Below the pieces are notes generated by a model. That model saw nothing but the letters and a program-made list of their open reading frames with translations. It was not told the origin of the DNA and did not search any database. Below, one piece after another: positions 8,653 through 15,762 of a stretch of 43,943 nt of DNA. Source of the stretch: Kaistia hirudinis. Lineage in GTDB: Bacteria > Pseudomonadota > Alphaproteobacteria > Rhizobiales > Kaistiaceae. Each line of letters opens with the position of its first letter. Position 1 is the first letter of the stretch. A program made the position numbers and the translations under genes. The DNA lies in contig NZ_JACIDS010000009.1 in the NCBI RefSeq assembly GCF_014196455.1, forward strand, positions 1 to 43,943, written 5' to 3'.

Positions 8653-9027
8653 ATGGCCCAGGAACCTCTCGCCAAGAAGGGCAACTTCCTGCACATCTAC
8701 GACTTCATCGTCGAAGCCGGCCGCGAGGAGGAGTTCATCAAGCTCTTCGAGGAATTCGACTATTCCGACGGCAACCCGATGCACAAATCCTCCGCCCAGG
8801 TGAAGGATGGCGTGCTGTGCCGCGACACGGAAAACCCGCAGCGCTTCTTCCTGATCGCCGAATGGGCCGACATCGTCGAGCATGCGCGCATCCGCAAGAT
8901 TCTCGCCGAGGAGATCAAGCCGGCCTTCGTCGGGCTGATCGAGGGCCGCAAATTCGTGCCGAAATATGTCGAGGTCGTCTCGTCGACCCCCGACGAGATT
9001 CTGAACGCGGCTGCCGCCTCCGCCTGA
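8653..9027 (+). CDS. small monooxygenase-like protein (antibiotic biosynthesis monooxygenase, ABM fold)
   Basis: This 124-residue single-domain protein resembles the ABM/dimeric alpha-beta barrel family: an opening strand (LHIYDFIVEAGREEEFIKLF), a middle strand that ends in RFFLIAEWADIVEHARIRK, and a C-terminal strand KYVEVVSS. Members act as cofactor-free quinol or polyketide oxygenases, as heme oxygenases, or as ligand-binding partners; which applies here is not visible. AAGGAG lies seven bases before ATG. Its stop shares one base with the start of the GST gene, so the two are co-translated. The place beside a flavin monooxygenase and a maleylpyruvate isomerase-like GST suggests a role in aromatic or quinol oxidation. 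Confidence 0.7.
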   Translation: MAQEPLAKKGNFLHIYDFIVEAGREEEFIKLFEEFDYSDGNPMHKSSAQVKDGVLCRDTENPQRFFLIAEWADIVEHARIRKILAEEIKPAFVGLIEGRKFVPKYVEVVSSTPDEILNAAAASA

Positions 9028-9668
9028 TGCGGACGCTCTACACCTTCTTCCGGTCCTCGACCTCCTACCGCGTGCGCATCGCGCTCGCGGTCAAGGGGCT
9101 GGAATGGGAGCCGCGCTATATCAGCCTGCCGAAGATGGAGCATCGCTCCGCCGCCTATATGGACATCAATCCGCAGGGCCTCGTGCCGGCGCTGATCGAC
9201 GGTGGCCTGCTGCTCGCGCAAAGCCTCGCCATCCTCGAATATCTCGACGAGGTCTATCCCGAACCGCGGATCCTCCCGGACGATCCCGCCGAGCGCGCCT
9301 ATGTCCGCGGCCTCGCGCAGATCGTCGGCTGCGACATGCATCCGCTCAACAATATCCGCGTGCTCAAATGGCTGAAGGCCCGCTGGGGCTTCTCCGACGA
9401 CGACACGAATGAATGGTACCGGCACTGGATCGCCGAGGGCCTGCGGGCCTTCGAAGCGACGCTGGTCCGCGAGGACCGGCACGGGCTCTATTGCCTCGGC
9501 GACGCGCTGACCATCGCCGATATCTGCCTCGTGCCGCAGGTCGCGAATGCCCGCCGCTTCGCCTGCGATCTCGCCGCTTTCCCGCTCACGACCGCCATTG
9601 CTGATCGCACCGCCGCGTTGCCGGCGGTCGAGAGCGTCGCGCCGCAGACCCAGGCCGACGCATTCTGA
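9027..9668 (+). CDS. zeta-class glutathione S-transferase, maleylacetoacetate/maleylpyruvate isomerase type
   Basis: This 213-residue cytoplasmic GST has an N-terminal thioredoxin-like domain with the zeta-class SSTSYRVRIAL motif (glutathione-activating Ser), NPQGLVPAL and the glutathione-binding SLAILEYLDE. The helical domain contains IVGCDMHPLNN and the N-capping YCLGDALTIADICLVPQV. Such enzymes use glutathione for cis-trans isomerisation of maleylacetoacetate (tyrosine breakdown) or maleylpyruvate (gentisate breakdown). The AQIVGCDMHPLNN segment resembles NagL-type maleylpyruvate isomerase as I remember it. No gentisate or homogentisate dioxygenase and no fumarylpyruvate or fumarylacetoacetate hydrolase lies in the window, so the substrate stays open. 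Confidence 0.85.
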   Translation: MRTLYTFFRSSTSYRVRIALAVKGLEWEPRYISLPKMEHRSAAYMDINPQGLVPALIDGGLLLAQSLAILEYLDEVYPEPRILPDDPAERAYVRGLAQIVGCDMHPLNNIRVLKWLKARWGFSDDDTNEWYRHWIAEGLRAFEATLVREDRHGLYCLGDALTIADICLVPQVANARRFACDLAAFPLTTAIADRTAALPAVESVAPQTQADAF

Positions 9669-9700
9669 AGCAGCCCGGCCCGCCGCCGGACGCGGCGCCC

Positions 9701-10948
9701 TCAGGCGACGCGCTGACCCGCCAGGCTCTGCTTGTCGTAGCCGGCGACCTTCTTGTAGCTGTTGGTGATCGCGGCGAGTTCCTCGGCCGAGATGACGTCC
9801 TCGATGCGGTCGAACGGCTTGTCGCCGCTCCTCAGATACACCTCGCGCAGGATCGCATCCGGCGGCGTGGTGCGGTTGGTGCGCACCACCTGCGCCGTCG
9901 CCGCGAGGCGCTTGTCCTCATAGAGCTTCAGCGCTGCCTCCGCGTCGGCATTGTCCGCCAACGCATCGGCGAGCGCGCGCGCGTCGAGGATCGCCTGGCC
10001 GGCGCCGTTCGAGCCGCGCGGATACATCGGATGGGCGGCATCGCCGAGCAGCGTGATCCGCCCGAAGCTCCAGCGATCCAGCGGATCCTTGTCGACCATC
10101 GGATATTCGAGGATCGAATCCGCCGCCCGGATCAGCGCCGGCACGTCGAGGAAATCGAAGTGCCAATCGTCGAAATAGCCGATGAAATCCTCGATCCGGC
10201 CCTGCTTGTTCCAGTCCTGCCGGTCGTGATCCGGCGTCTCGACCTCGGCGACCCAGTTGATCAACTGGTTGCCCTCGGCGTCGATATTGTTGCGGATCGG
10301 ATAGATGACCATCTTGCCATGCGTCAGCCAGCCGGCGCGGACATAGCTCGCGCCGGTCAGATAGGGCTTCCAGCGTGTCACGCCGCGCCACATGTTGACG
10401 CCAGAATAGATCGGCCCACCATCGCCGGGATGCAGCTGCTTGCGCACCTGGGAATGGATGCCGTCGGCCCCGATCACGGCGATGCCCTCGACCGTCTCGG
10501 TGTCGTCGTCGCGCCCGCCGATCGTGAAGGTCGCGCTCGCCTTGCCGTCGCCCTGGTCGACGCGCACGCAGCGCCGCCCGGTGACGACGCGACCCGCGCC
10601 CGCCTCGGCGACATAGGTCCGGTAGAGGATCTGCTGCAGGTCGCCGCGATGGATCTGGAACTGCGGCCATTCATAGCCGGCATAGGTTCCGACCGGCTCC
10701 TTGTAGACGAACTGCCCGAAGCGGTTGAAGAAGCAGGATTCCTGCGCCGTCACGGCCACGGCGGCGAGCGCGTCGCGCAGCCCGAGCTCGCAGAGCTCCC
10801 GGCTCGCATGCGGCAGGATGCTGATGCCGACGCCGATCGGCCGGATCTCGTTGGCGCTTTCATAGACGCGGGTGGAGATGCCGCGCCTGTGCAGCATCAG
10901 GGCGAGGGTGAGGCCGCCGATTCCGGCGCCGACGATGATGACGTCCAT
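9701..10948 (-). CDS. FAD-dependent aromatic-ring monooxygenase (PhzS/salicylate hydroxylase group)
   Basis: This 415-residue class A flavoprotein monooxygenase is expected to hydroxylate an aromatic ring using NAD(P)H and oxygen. It has GAGIGGL near the N-terminus (Rossmann GxGxxG), GADGIHSQVRKQL (the DG motif that binds both FAD and NAD(P)H) and GRITLLGDAAHPMYPRGSNG (the GD motif). IHRGDLQQIL, NMWRGVTRW and LINWVAEVETPD resemble the phenazine enzyme PhzS more closely than PobA. AAGGAG stands six bases before ATG. It is divergent from the SDR gene across a region with two GTATAC sites. No phenazine genes are present, so the aromatic substrate is unknown. Confidence 0.88.
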   Translation of the reverse strand: MDVIIVGAGIGGLTLALMLHRRGISTRVYESANEIRPIGVGISILPHASRELCELGLRDALAAVAVTAQESCFFNRFGQFVYKEPVGTYAGYEWPQFQIHRGDLQQILYRTYVAEAGAGRVVTGRRCVRVDQGDGKASATFTIGGRDDDTETVEGIAVIGADGIHSQVRKQLHPGDGGPIYSGVNMWRGVTRWKPYLTGASYVRAGWLTHGKMVIYPIRNNIDAEGNQLINWVAEVETPDHDRQDWNKQGRIEDFIGYFDDWHFDFLDVPALIRAADSILEYPMVDKDPLDRWSFGRITLLGDAAHPMYPRGSNGAGQAILDARALADALADNADAEAALKLYEDKRLAATAQVVRTNRTTPPDAILREVYLRSGDKPFDRIEDVISAEELAAITNSYKKVAGYDKQSLAGQRVA

Positions 10949-11020
10949 GGAATGCTCCTTGCCAGGTTCGCGGAACCTCGGGCTTCGATCCCCACGATAC
11001 TAATCGACGGTCCGCCCGGC

Positions 11021-11064
11021 CTGTCAAGAAAAAGGGGGTATACTGACGGAATTTTGTATACCGA
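11021..11064. promoter_or_regulatory. divergent control region with two GTATAC sites
   Basis: Two GTATAC palindromes begin at 11038 and 11056, 18 bases apart, within GGGTATACTGA and TTGTATACCGA. On the minus strand a perfect TTGACA lies just downstream of them (at about 11021-11027), pointing toward the flavin monooxygenase gene. The 171-bp region separates the flavin monooxygenase and SDR genes. Binding of one dimer per palindrome on the same face of the helix is a natural reading but is inferred. Confidence 0.45.
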
Positions 11065-11119
11065 ATTTGGCGGAGCCCGTTAGGATCGTGATGCCATCCC
11101 ATCAGACAGGAGACCAGCA

Positions 11120-11884
11120 GTGAGCGCAGCCTTCGACCGTGTCGTGATCATCACCGGGGCCGCCAGCGGAATTGGCGCGGAAACGGCGAGGACGCTGGCC
11201 AAGCCGGGGACGGCGCTCCTGATCCACACACGCAAGAACGAGGCCGGCCTCGCCGCGGTGGCCGAAAGCTGCCGGTCACTGGGCGCGCAAGTCGCGACGC
11301 ATATGGGCGATCTCGGCGATCCCACGGTGCCGGCCGCGCTCGTCGCAGCCGCCCGCGCTGCATTCGGCCGCGTCGACCAGATCGTCTCGAATGCCGGCCA
11401 GGCGAAGCGCTCCCGCTTCGGCGAGCTGACGCCTGAGGAACTCGTCGCCGCCTTCGATTCCATGCCGGTCGCGTTCCTGCGCCTCGTCACCGCGGCGCTG
11501 CCCGACATCGAGAGCTCGGCCTGCGGCCGCATCGTGGCGGTGAGCTCCTTCGTTGCCCACATCTTCGGCACGGCCGGCCTCAATTTTCCGGCGACATCGG
11601 CGGCGAAGGCGGCGCTCGAGGCATTGGTCAAATCGCTCGCCGTGCAGCTGGCGCCGACGGGTGCGACCGCCAATGCCGTCGTGCCGGGCTTCACGCGCAA
11701 GCAGGGCGGCGGCCATCTCGCCGCGACGCCGGATTCGCTGAAGACCGCCGTGGCGGTCACACCGACCGACCGCTTGACCGACCCGGCCGATATCGCCGCT
11801 ACGGTCGCCTTCCTGCTCTCCCCGGGCGCGCGGCAGATCACCGGCCAGGCCATCCATGTGAATGGCGGCCTCAACCTGCCGTGA
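11120..11884 (+). CDS. short-chain dehydrogenase/reductase family protein with altered active site
   Basis: This 254-residue Rossmann-fold protein has TGAASGIG (cofactor binding), VSNAG, the Ser of VAVSSF and a C-terminal GQAIHVNGG. In the catalytic YxxxK motif the tyrosine is replaced: residues 159-163 read TSAAK, from codon ACA at 11594-11596. Classical SDR chemistry needs that tyrosine as acid/base, so the protein may be inactive, may use another residue, or may bind rather than turn over its ligand. GTG is used as start with GGAG seven bases before it. It is divergent from the flavin monooxygenase gene and ends three bases before the DadA-like gene, with which it converges. Confidence 0.85.
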   Translation: MSAAFDRVVIITGAASGIGAETARTLAKPGTALLIHTRKNEAGLAAVAESCRSLGAQVATHMGDLGDPTVPAALVAAARAAFGRVDQIVSNAGQAKRSRFGELTPEELVAAFDSMPVAFLRLVTAALPDIESSACGRIVAVSSFVAHIFGTAGLNFPATSAAKAALEALVKSLAVQLAPTGATANAVVPGFTRKQGGGHLAATPDSLKTAVAVTPTDRLTDPADIAATVAFLLSPGARQITGQAIHVNGGLNLP

Positions 11885-11887
11885 CGT

Positions 11888-13144
11888 TCAGGCGCCGAAG
11901 CGGCTGGGACTGAAGCCCGCAATCTCGATCGGCGGCGTCCGGTCCGTCACGAGATCGGCAACGATCCGGCCCGTGAGCGGACCATTGGCGAAGCCGACAT
12001 GGCCGTGGCCGAAGGCGAAGACGAGACCGGGGTGGCGCGCGGCGCGGCCGATCACCGGCCGCCCGTCCGGCGTCGAAGGGCGGCTGCCCATCCAGGGCGC
12101 CGCCTCGATGGGCTCGGTCAGCGCGATGGTGCGGCCAGCATCGGCGGTCACGGCCTCGATCTGCCGATAATCCGGCGGATCGTCCGGCCGCGCCAGTTCG
12201 ACGCCGGTGAGCACGCGGATCGCGCCTTCCATCGGCGACATCACATAGCCGCCGGCGGCGTCATGCACCGGACGGCCGAGGACGACGTTCCCGGTTGGGC
12301 GATAGTGACGGTGATAGCCGCGTTCGGCCGCGAGCGGGATATGGTAGCCGAGCTGCCGTGCCAACCGGTCGGACCGCGCACCGGCGGCGAGCACGACGAA
12401 GCGCGCCTTGAGTGTTTCACCGGCGCCGCTAACCGTGAAGCCACCCTCGTTCGCCATCAGCCTGTCGACGGTGCCGGTCACGAAGCGGCCGCCGCGCTCC
12501 GCCACGGCGCGGGCATAGAGCGCCACCAGCGCGCCGGGGCTTTCGACCGAGCCGCTGTCGGCGAAGAAGATGCCATCGGTGAAGCGCGGCGCCAGATGCG
12601 GTTCCAGTTCGCGGATCGCGTCGGCGTCGACGGGTTCGGCCCGGACGCCGTGCTCGGCCAGGATCGCGCGCTCCAGCGCCGAGCCCTCGAAGGCCGCGCG
12701 AGTGCGATAGAGCCGGAGCCAGCCATTGCGGCGGATCATGTGGCGCGCGCCGAGGCGCTCGGCGAGCGCGACATGGCTGTCGAAGGCGCGGGCGACCAAA
12801 GGATCAAGCACCGCGGCGCTGGCGCGCCAATGCGCCGCGTCGGCGGCGGCGAGGAAGCGCCGCGTCCAGGGCAGGAGATGCGGCAGCGAGCCGAGGCGGA
12901 CGCGCACGCCGATATCGCGGCCGAGCGCATAGCCGGCGAGGCGGCTGCGGATGCCGGGGCTTGCGACCGGAAAGATCGAATTGCGGCTGAGCACGCCGGC
13001 ATTGCCGAACGAGGCCCGACCGCGCTCGTCGCCCGGATCGACCAGGACCACGCGCAGGCCGGCATCCTGGAGATGGAACGCCGCGGCGAGGCCGACAATG
13101 CCGGCTCCGATGACGACGACGTCTGCGTCATGCCGCGAGATCAA
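11888..13144 (-). CDS. D-amino-acid dehydrogenase-like FAD oxidoreductase (DadA/DAO family)
   Basis: This 418-residue flavoprotein has VVVIGAGIVGLAAAFHL near the N-terminus, then FGNAGVLSRNSIFPVASPG as in DadA, and a C-terminal WMGSRPSTPDGRPVIG and FGHGHVGFANGP. DadA enzymes oxidise D-amino acids or related imino acids and feed electrons to the respiratory chain. The open frame extends to 13240, but TTG 13144 has GGAG seven bases upstream and gives the expected N-terminus MISRHDADVVVIGAG. GTG 13150 is too close to the same GGAG. It may handle amino acids released by the peptide uptake system; no sequence feature proves the link. Confidence 0.85.
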   Translation of the reverse strand: MISRHDADVVVIGAGIVGLAAAFHLQDAGLRVVLVDPGDERGRASFGNAGVLSRNSIFPVASPGIRSRLAGYALGRDIGVRVRLGSLPHLLPWTRRFLAAADAAHWRASAAVLDPLVARAFDSHVALAERLGARHMIRRNGWLRLYRTRAAFEGSALERAILAEHGVRAEPVDADAIRELEPHLAPRFTDGIFFADSGSVESPGALVALYARAVAERGGRFVTGTVDRLMANEGGFTVSGAGETLKARFVVLAAGARSDRLARQLGYHIPLAAERGYHRHYRPTGNVVLGRPVHDAAGGYVMSPMEGAIRVLTGVELARPDDPPDYRQIEAVTADAGRTIALTEPIEAAPWMGSRPSTPDGRPVIGRAARHPGLVFAFGHGHVGFANGPLTGRIVADLVTDRTPPIEIAGFSPSRFGA

Positions 13145-13306
13145 ATCCACACTCCAGGGGTTGCTTCTCCGCCGGCAGGTCGCTCCCCTCCCGGCGCGAG
13201 CGTTCCGTACATGGATCGGCAGGAAAGCGATAGCGTGCAATCGCGCGTCACGCAGAGGGCCGAGGCCCTTTCGGTCACCTTGCGCGATCGCAATGCGGGA
13301 GCGGGA

Positions 13307-13337
13307 TTGGACTTGCAGACTGGCAAGCTCCTATAGA
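13307..13337 (+). promoter_or_regulatory. weak promoter with inverted repeat before the globin gene
   Basis: TTGGAC (13307-13312) and TATAGA (13332-13337) are 19 bases apart, which is long. Between them lies CTTGC-N6-GCAAG (13312-13327), a short inverted repeat that a regulator could read. The globin start is 50 bases further on. Confidence 0.3.
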
Positions 13338-13386
13338 GGGAGACCCGGCGCGCCGCGATGTGGCGGCCGGCCAAGGAGCAGGATCA

Positions 13387-13863
13387 ATGCGTGCGGATCT
13401 CTCGGTTCGATCGGCCTCGGCGCTTCCCGCCGAAGAAGACGAACGGGCGGCTTCGATCGACGAGACGGGCATCCGCCGCCTCGTCTATGGCTTCTATGAC
13501 GCGGTGCGCGGGGACCCGCTGCTCGGGCCGGTCTTCAACCGCGAGATCGCCGCCGAGGAATGGCCGCAGCACCTCGAGACGATGTGCGCGTTCTGGTCCT
13601 CCGTCCTGCTGCGCACCCGCGGCTATGACGGACGCCCGATGCGGCCACATCTCGGCCTCGCCGACATATCGGACGCGCATTTCCAGCGCTGGCTGGATCT
13701 TTTCAGCGTGGCGGCCCGCAATGCCTTCGACGAGGCCGGCGCCGCGATCGTGCTCGCCTATGCCGAGCGCATTGCGCAGAGCTTCCGCCTGGGCATCGCG
13801 ATGCACCGGGGCGAAAGCACGGTCCACATGCGCCCGCTGGCGGCCCGGCCGCAGCCGGACTGA
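13387..13863 (+). CDS. group III truncated hemoglobin
   Basis: This 158-residue cytoplasmic heme protein has an N-terminal extension of about 28 residues before the 2/2 globin fold. Landmarks of group III are DPLLGPVFN, the Trp of AFWSSVLL (W70), GYDGRPMRPHLGL with the proximal His (H88, aligned by eye with H72 of Campylobacter Ctb), and FQRWLDLF. Such globins bind oxygen or nitric oxide and are linked to nitrosative-stress defence or microaerobic life; the role here is not shown. ATG 13387 has AAGGAG eight bases upstream, so the longer frame from 13360 is not used. It is divergent from the DadA-like gene and convergent with the L,D-transpeptidase gene. Confidence 0.9.
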   Translation: MRADLSVRSASALPAEEDERAASIDETGIRRLVYGFYDAVRGDPLLGPVFNREIAAEEWPQHLETMCAFWSSVLLRTRGYDGRPMRPHLGLADISDAHFQRWLDLFSVAARNAFDEAGAAIVLAYAERIAQSFRLGIAMHRGESTVHMRPLAARPQPD

Positions 13864-13877
13864 GGCGCCCGCCAGCC

Positions 13878-14471
13878 CTACCGTGCGGTTCGGCCGGAGC
13901 GATCCGGGACCGCGACGCGGAAGCCGGGGCCGGTGTCGATCACCGCATCCGTGCCGAGATGGGCGAGCAGGAAGCGCATCGCCGCGGGCGTGACGGCGAC
14001 GCAGCCCTCCGTCGGCAGGAAGCCCGGCCTTGCGATGTGGAGGAAGATCGCGCTGCCGCGCCCCTTGGCGCGGCGACGGAAGTTCCAGTCCAGCACCACG
14101 ACGATATCGTAGAGCCCGTCGGCCCGCGCCATCGCCTCATGGCTCGCCGCATAGGGCAGCCGCACCGGACGGTTATAGTTCCTGTCCGCCGGCGCATCGC
14201 ACCAGCCGTCATCCGGCCGGATTGCCCGGACGGGCAGGCGGGTGCGCGGCGGGCGCACGCGATCCGCCCTATAGAGCACCTCGACGAGCGCCAGCGCACC
14301 CACCGGCGTCACGCCATCGCCCTCCCGCTTGCCGCCGGCGATCCCGGAGCGGCCGAGCGCGCAGGGAAAGATGTGGCCGGCGAAGGCGAGCGTGCCACGA
14401 TGCCGCGCGCCGGGCGCACGGCGAACCCACAGAATCGAACGGCTTTTGCGGGCCATGCGGCGGACCCTCAT
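13878..14471 (-). CDS. YkuD-domain L,D-transpeptidase-like protein
   Basis: This 197-residue protein carries the YkuD catalytic pattern: His145 in FLHIA and Cys157 in PTEGCVAV, with the short TEGC form instead of SHGC. KREGDGVTPVGAL near residue 55 is the usual substrate-pocket strand. Family members cross-link peptidoglycan through L,D bonds or attach proteins to it. I see no convincing signal peptide: the N-terminus is basic and lacks a long hydrophobic run, so export is uncertain. ATG 14471 has AGGG six bases upstream; ATG 14456 is an alternative. It is divergent from the response regulator gene. Confidence 0.82.
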   Translation of the reverse strand: MRVRRMARKSRSILWVRRAPGARHRGTLAFAGHIFPCALGRSGIAGGKREGDGVTPVGALALVEVLYRADRVRPPRTRLPVRAIRPDDGWCDAPADRNYNRPVRLPYAASHEAMARADGLYDIVVVLDWNFRRRAKGRGSAIFLHIARPGFLPTEGCVAVTPAAMRFLLAHLGTDAVIDTGPGFRVAVPDRSGRTAR

Positions 14472-14578
14472 TGTTCACCCTTGCTTGCGCCACGGCGCGG
14501 TTGGGGGCTACATCTTGACGAGATTCGGAACGGACGATCTCCGGTAGGCGGGCCCGGAGCTTGGAGTAAGGATGTAGC

Positions 14579-15262
14579 ATGGCGGCCAGGCGGATACTCG
14601 TTGTCGACGATGACGATCTGTTGCGCGAGAGCCTCGTCGAGCAATTGTCGCTCTATGAGGAATTCGAGCTGATCGAGGAGCCGACGGCGACCAAGGGAAT
14701 CCAGCGCGCCCGCGGCGAGCAGATCGACCTGATGATCGTCGATGTCGGCCTGCCCGACATGGACGGCCGCGAGGCGGTGAAGCTGCTTCGCAAGGGCGGC
14801 TTCAAGGCGCCGATCGTGCTGCTGACGGGCCATGATTCCGAATCCGACACGATCCTCGGCCTCGAATCGGGTGCCAACGACTATGTGACGAAGCCCTTCC
14901 GCTTCGCCGTCCTGCTCGCGCGCATCCGCGCACAATTGCGCCAGTTCGAGCAGAGCGAGGACGCGACCTTCCAGATCGGCCGCTATACCTTCCGTCCGAG
15001 CGCCAAGCTGCTGCTGGACGAGAAGGGCCAGAAGATCCGTCTCACCGAGAAGGAGACGTCGATCCTCAAATATCTCTACCGCGCCGGCGAGAAGGTGGTC
15101 GGCCGCGACATCCTGCTGCACGAGGTGTGGGGCTATAATTCCGGCGTCACGACGCACACGCTGGAAACGCACATCTATCGCCTGCGCCAGAAGATCGAGC
15201 GCGAGCCCTCGGTCGCCGAACTCCTCGTCACCGAGGCGGGCGGCTACAAGCTCGTTCCCTGA
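14579..15262 (+). CDS. OmpR/PhoB-family response regulator
   Basis: This 227-residue two-component regulator has a receiver domain with the acidic cluster VVDDDD, phospho-acceptor Asp55 in MIVDVGLPD, Thr in LLTGHD and Lys105 in VTKPF. The C-terminal winged helix follows: RLTEKETSILKYLYRAGEKV, then the recognition helix region THTLETHIYRLRQKIE and the wing TEAGGYKLV. No histidine kinase gene is adjacent, so it is an orphan within this window. The cyclic-nucleotide-binding protein gene follows 17 bases later and is probably co-transcribed. Confidence 0.92.
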   Translation: MAARRILVVDDDDLLRESLVEQLSLYEEFELIEEPTATKGIQRARGEQIDLMIVDVGLPDMDGREAVKLLRKGGFKAPIVLLTGHDSESDTILGLESGANDYVTKPFRFAVLLARIRAQLRQFEQSEDATFQIGRYTFRPSAKLLLDEKGQKIRLTEKETSILKYLYRAGEKVVGRDILLHEVWGYNSGVTTHTLETHIYRLRQKIEREPSVAELLVTEAGGYKLVP

Positions 15263-15279
15263 AGGAAAGCCAGAGGGCC

Positions 15280-15756
15280 ATGACGCTCGCGGACGACATC
15301 GCCCTCATCATGCGGGTTCCGCTCTTCTCCGATCTGTCGGGCGATCATCTGCGGCTGCTCGCCTTCAGCGCTGTGCGCCTCGAGCTGCCGGCGGGCCAGG
15401 TCCTGTTCCGCGCCGACACGAAGGCCGCATCGGCCTTCGTGATCATGAAGGGAGAGATCGCGTTCACGCGCGAACGCGACGAGAAGCAGGAGGAGCTCGG
15501 CCGTTACGGCGCGGGCGCGCTGCTCGGCGAGACCGCCCTCTTCACCGAGACCCTGCGGCCGGCGACGGCAACGGCCGTCGTCGAAACCGAGGTGATCGAG
15601 ATCGACGGTTCGCTCATCCGCCGCATGCTGTCGGAATATCCCGAACTCGCCGTGAAGCTCTATGCGAAGCTGCGCGAGCGTTTCGGATGGACGCTCGCCG
15701 AACTCGGCGCCGTGGGAGCGAAGCTGGAAATTCTCCGCTACCCCGGCGCGAGCTGA
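15280..15756 (+). CDS. single-domain cyclic-nucleotide-binding protein (Crp-like, no HTH)
   Basis: This 158-residue protein is a single cNMP-binding beta-roll of the Crp/Fnr type: VPLFSDLSGDHLRLLA, VLFRADTKAASAFVIMKGEIA, then the phosphate-binding-cassette region GALLGETALFTETLRPATATAV with a plausible GE...R pair. The remaining 40 residues are too short for a Crp DNA-binding domain and show no HTH pattern, so it is unlikely to act on DNA directly. It probably forms a unit with the upstream response regulator gene. The gene ends six bases before the convergent large exported-protein gene. Confidence 0.85.
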   Translation: MTLADDIALIMRVPLFSDLSGDHLRLLAFSAVRLELPAGQVLFRADTKAASAFVIMKGEIAFTRERDEKQEELGRYGAGALLGETALFTETLRPATATAVVETEVIEIDGSLIRRMLSEYPELAVKLYAKLRERFGWTLAELGAVGAKLEILRYPGAS

Positions 15757-15762
15757 GAGGCC

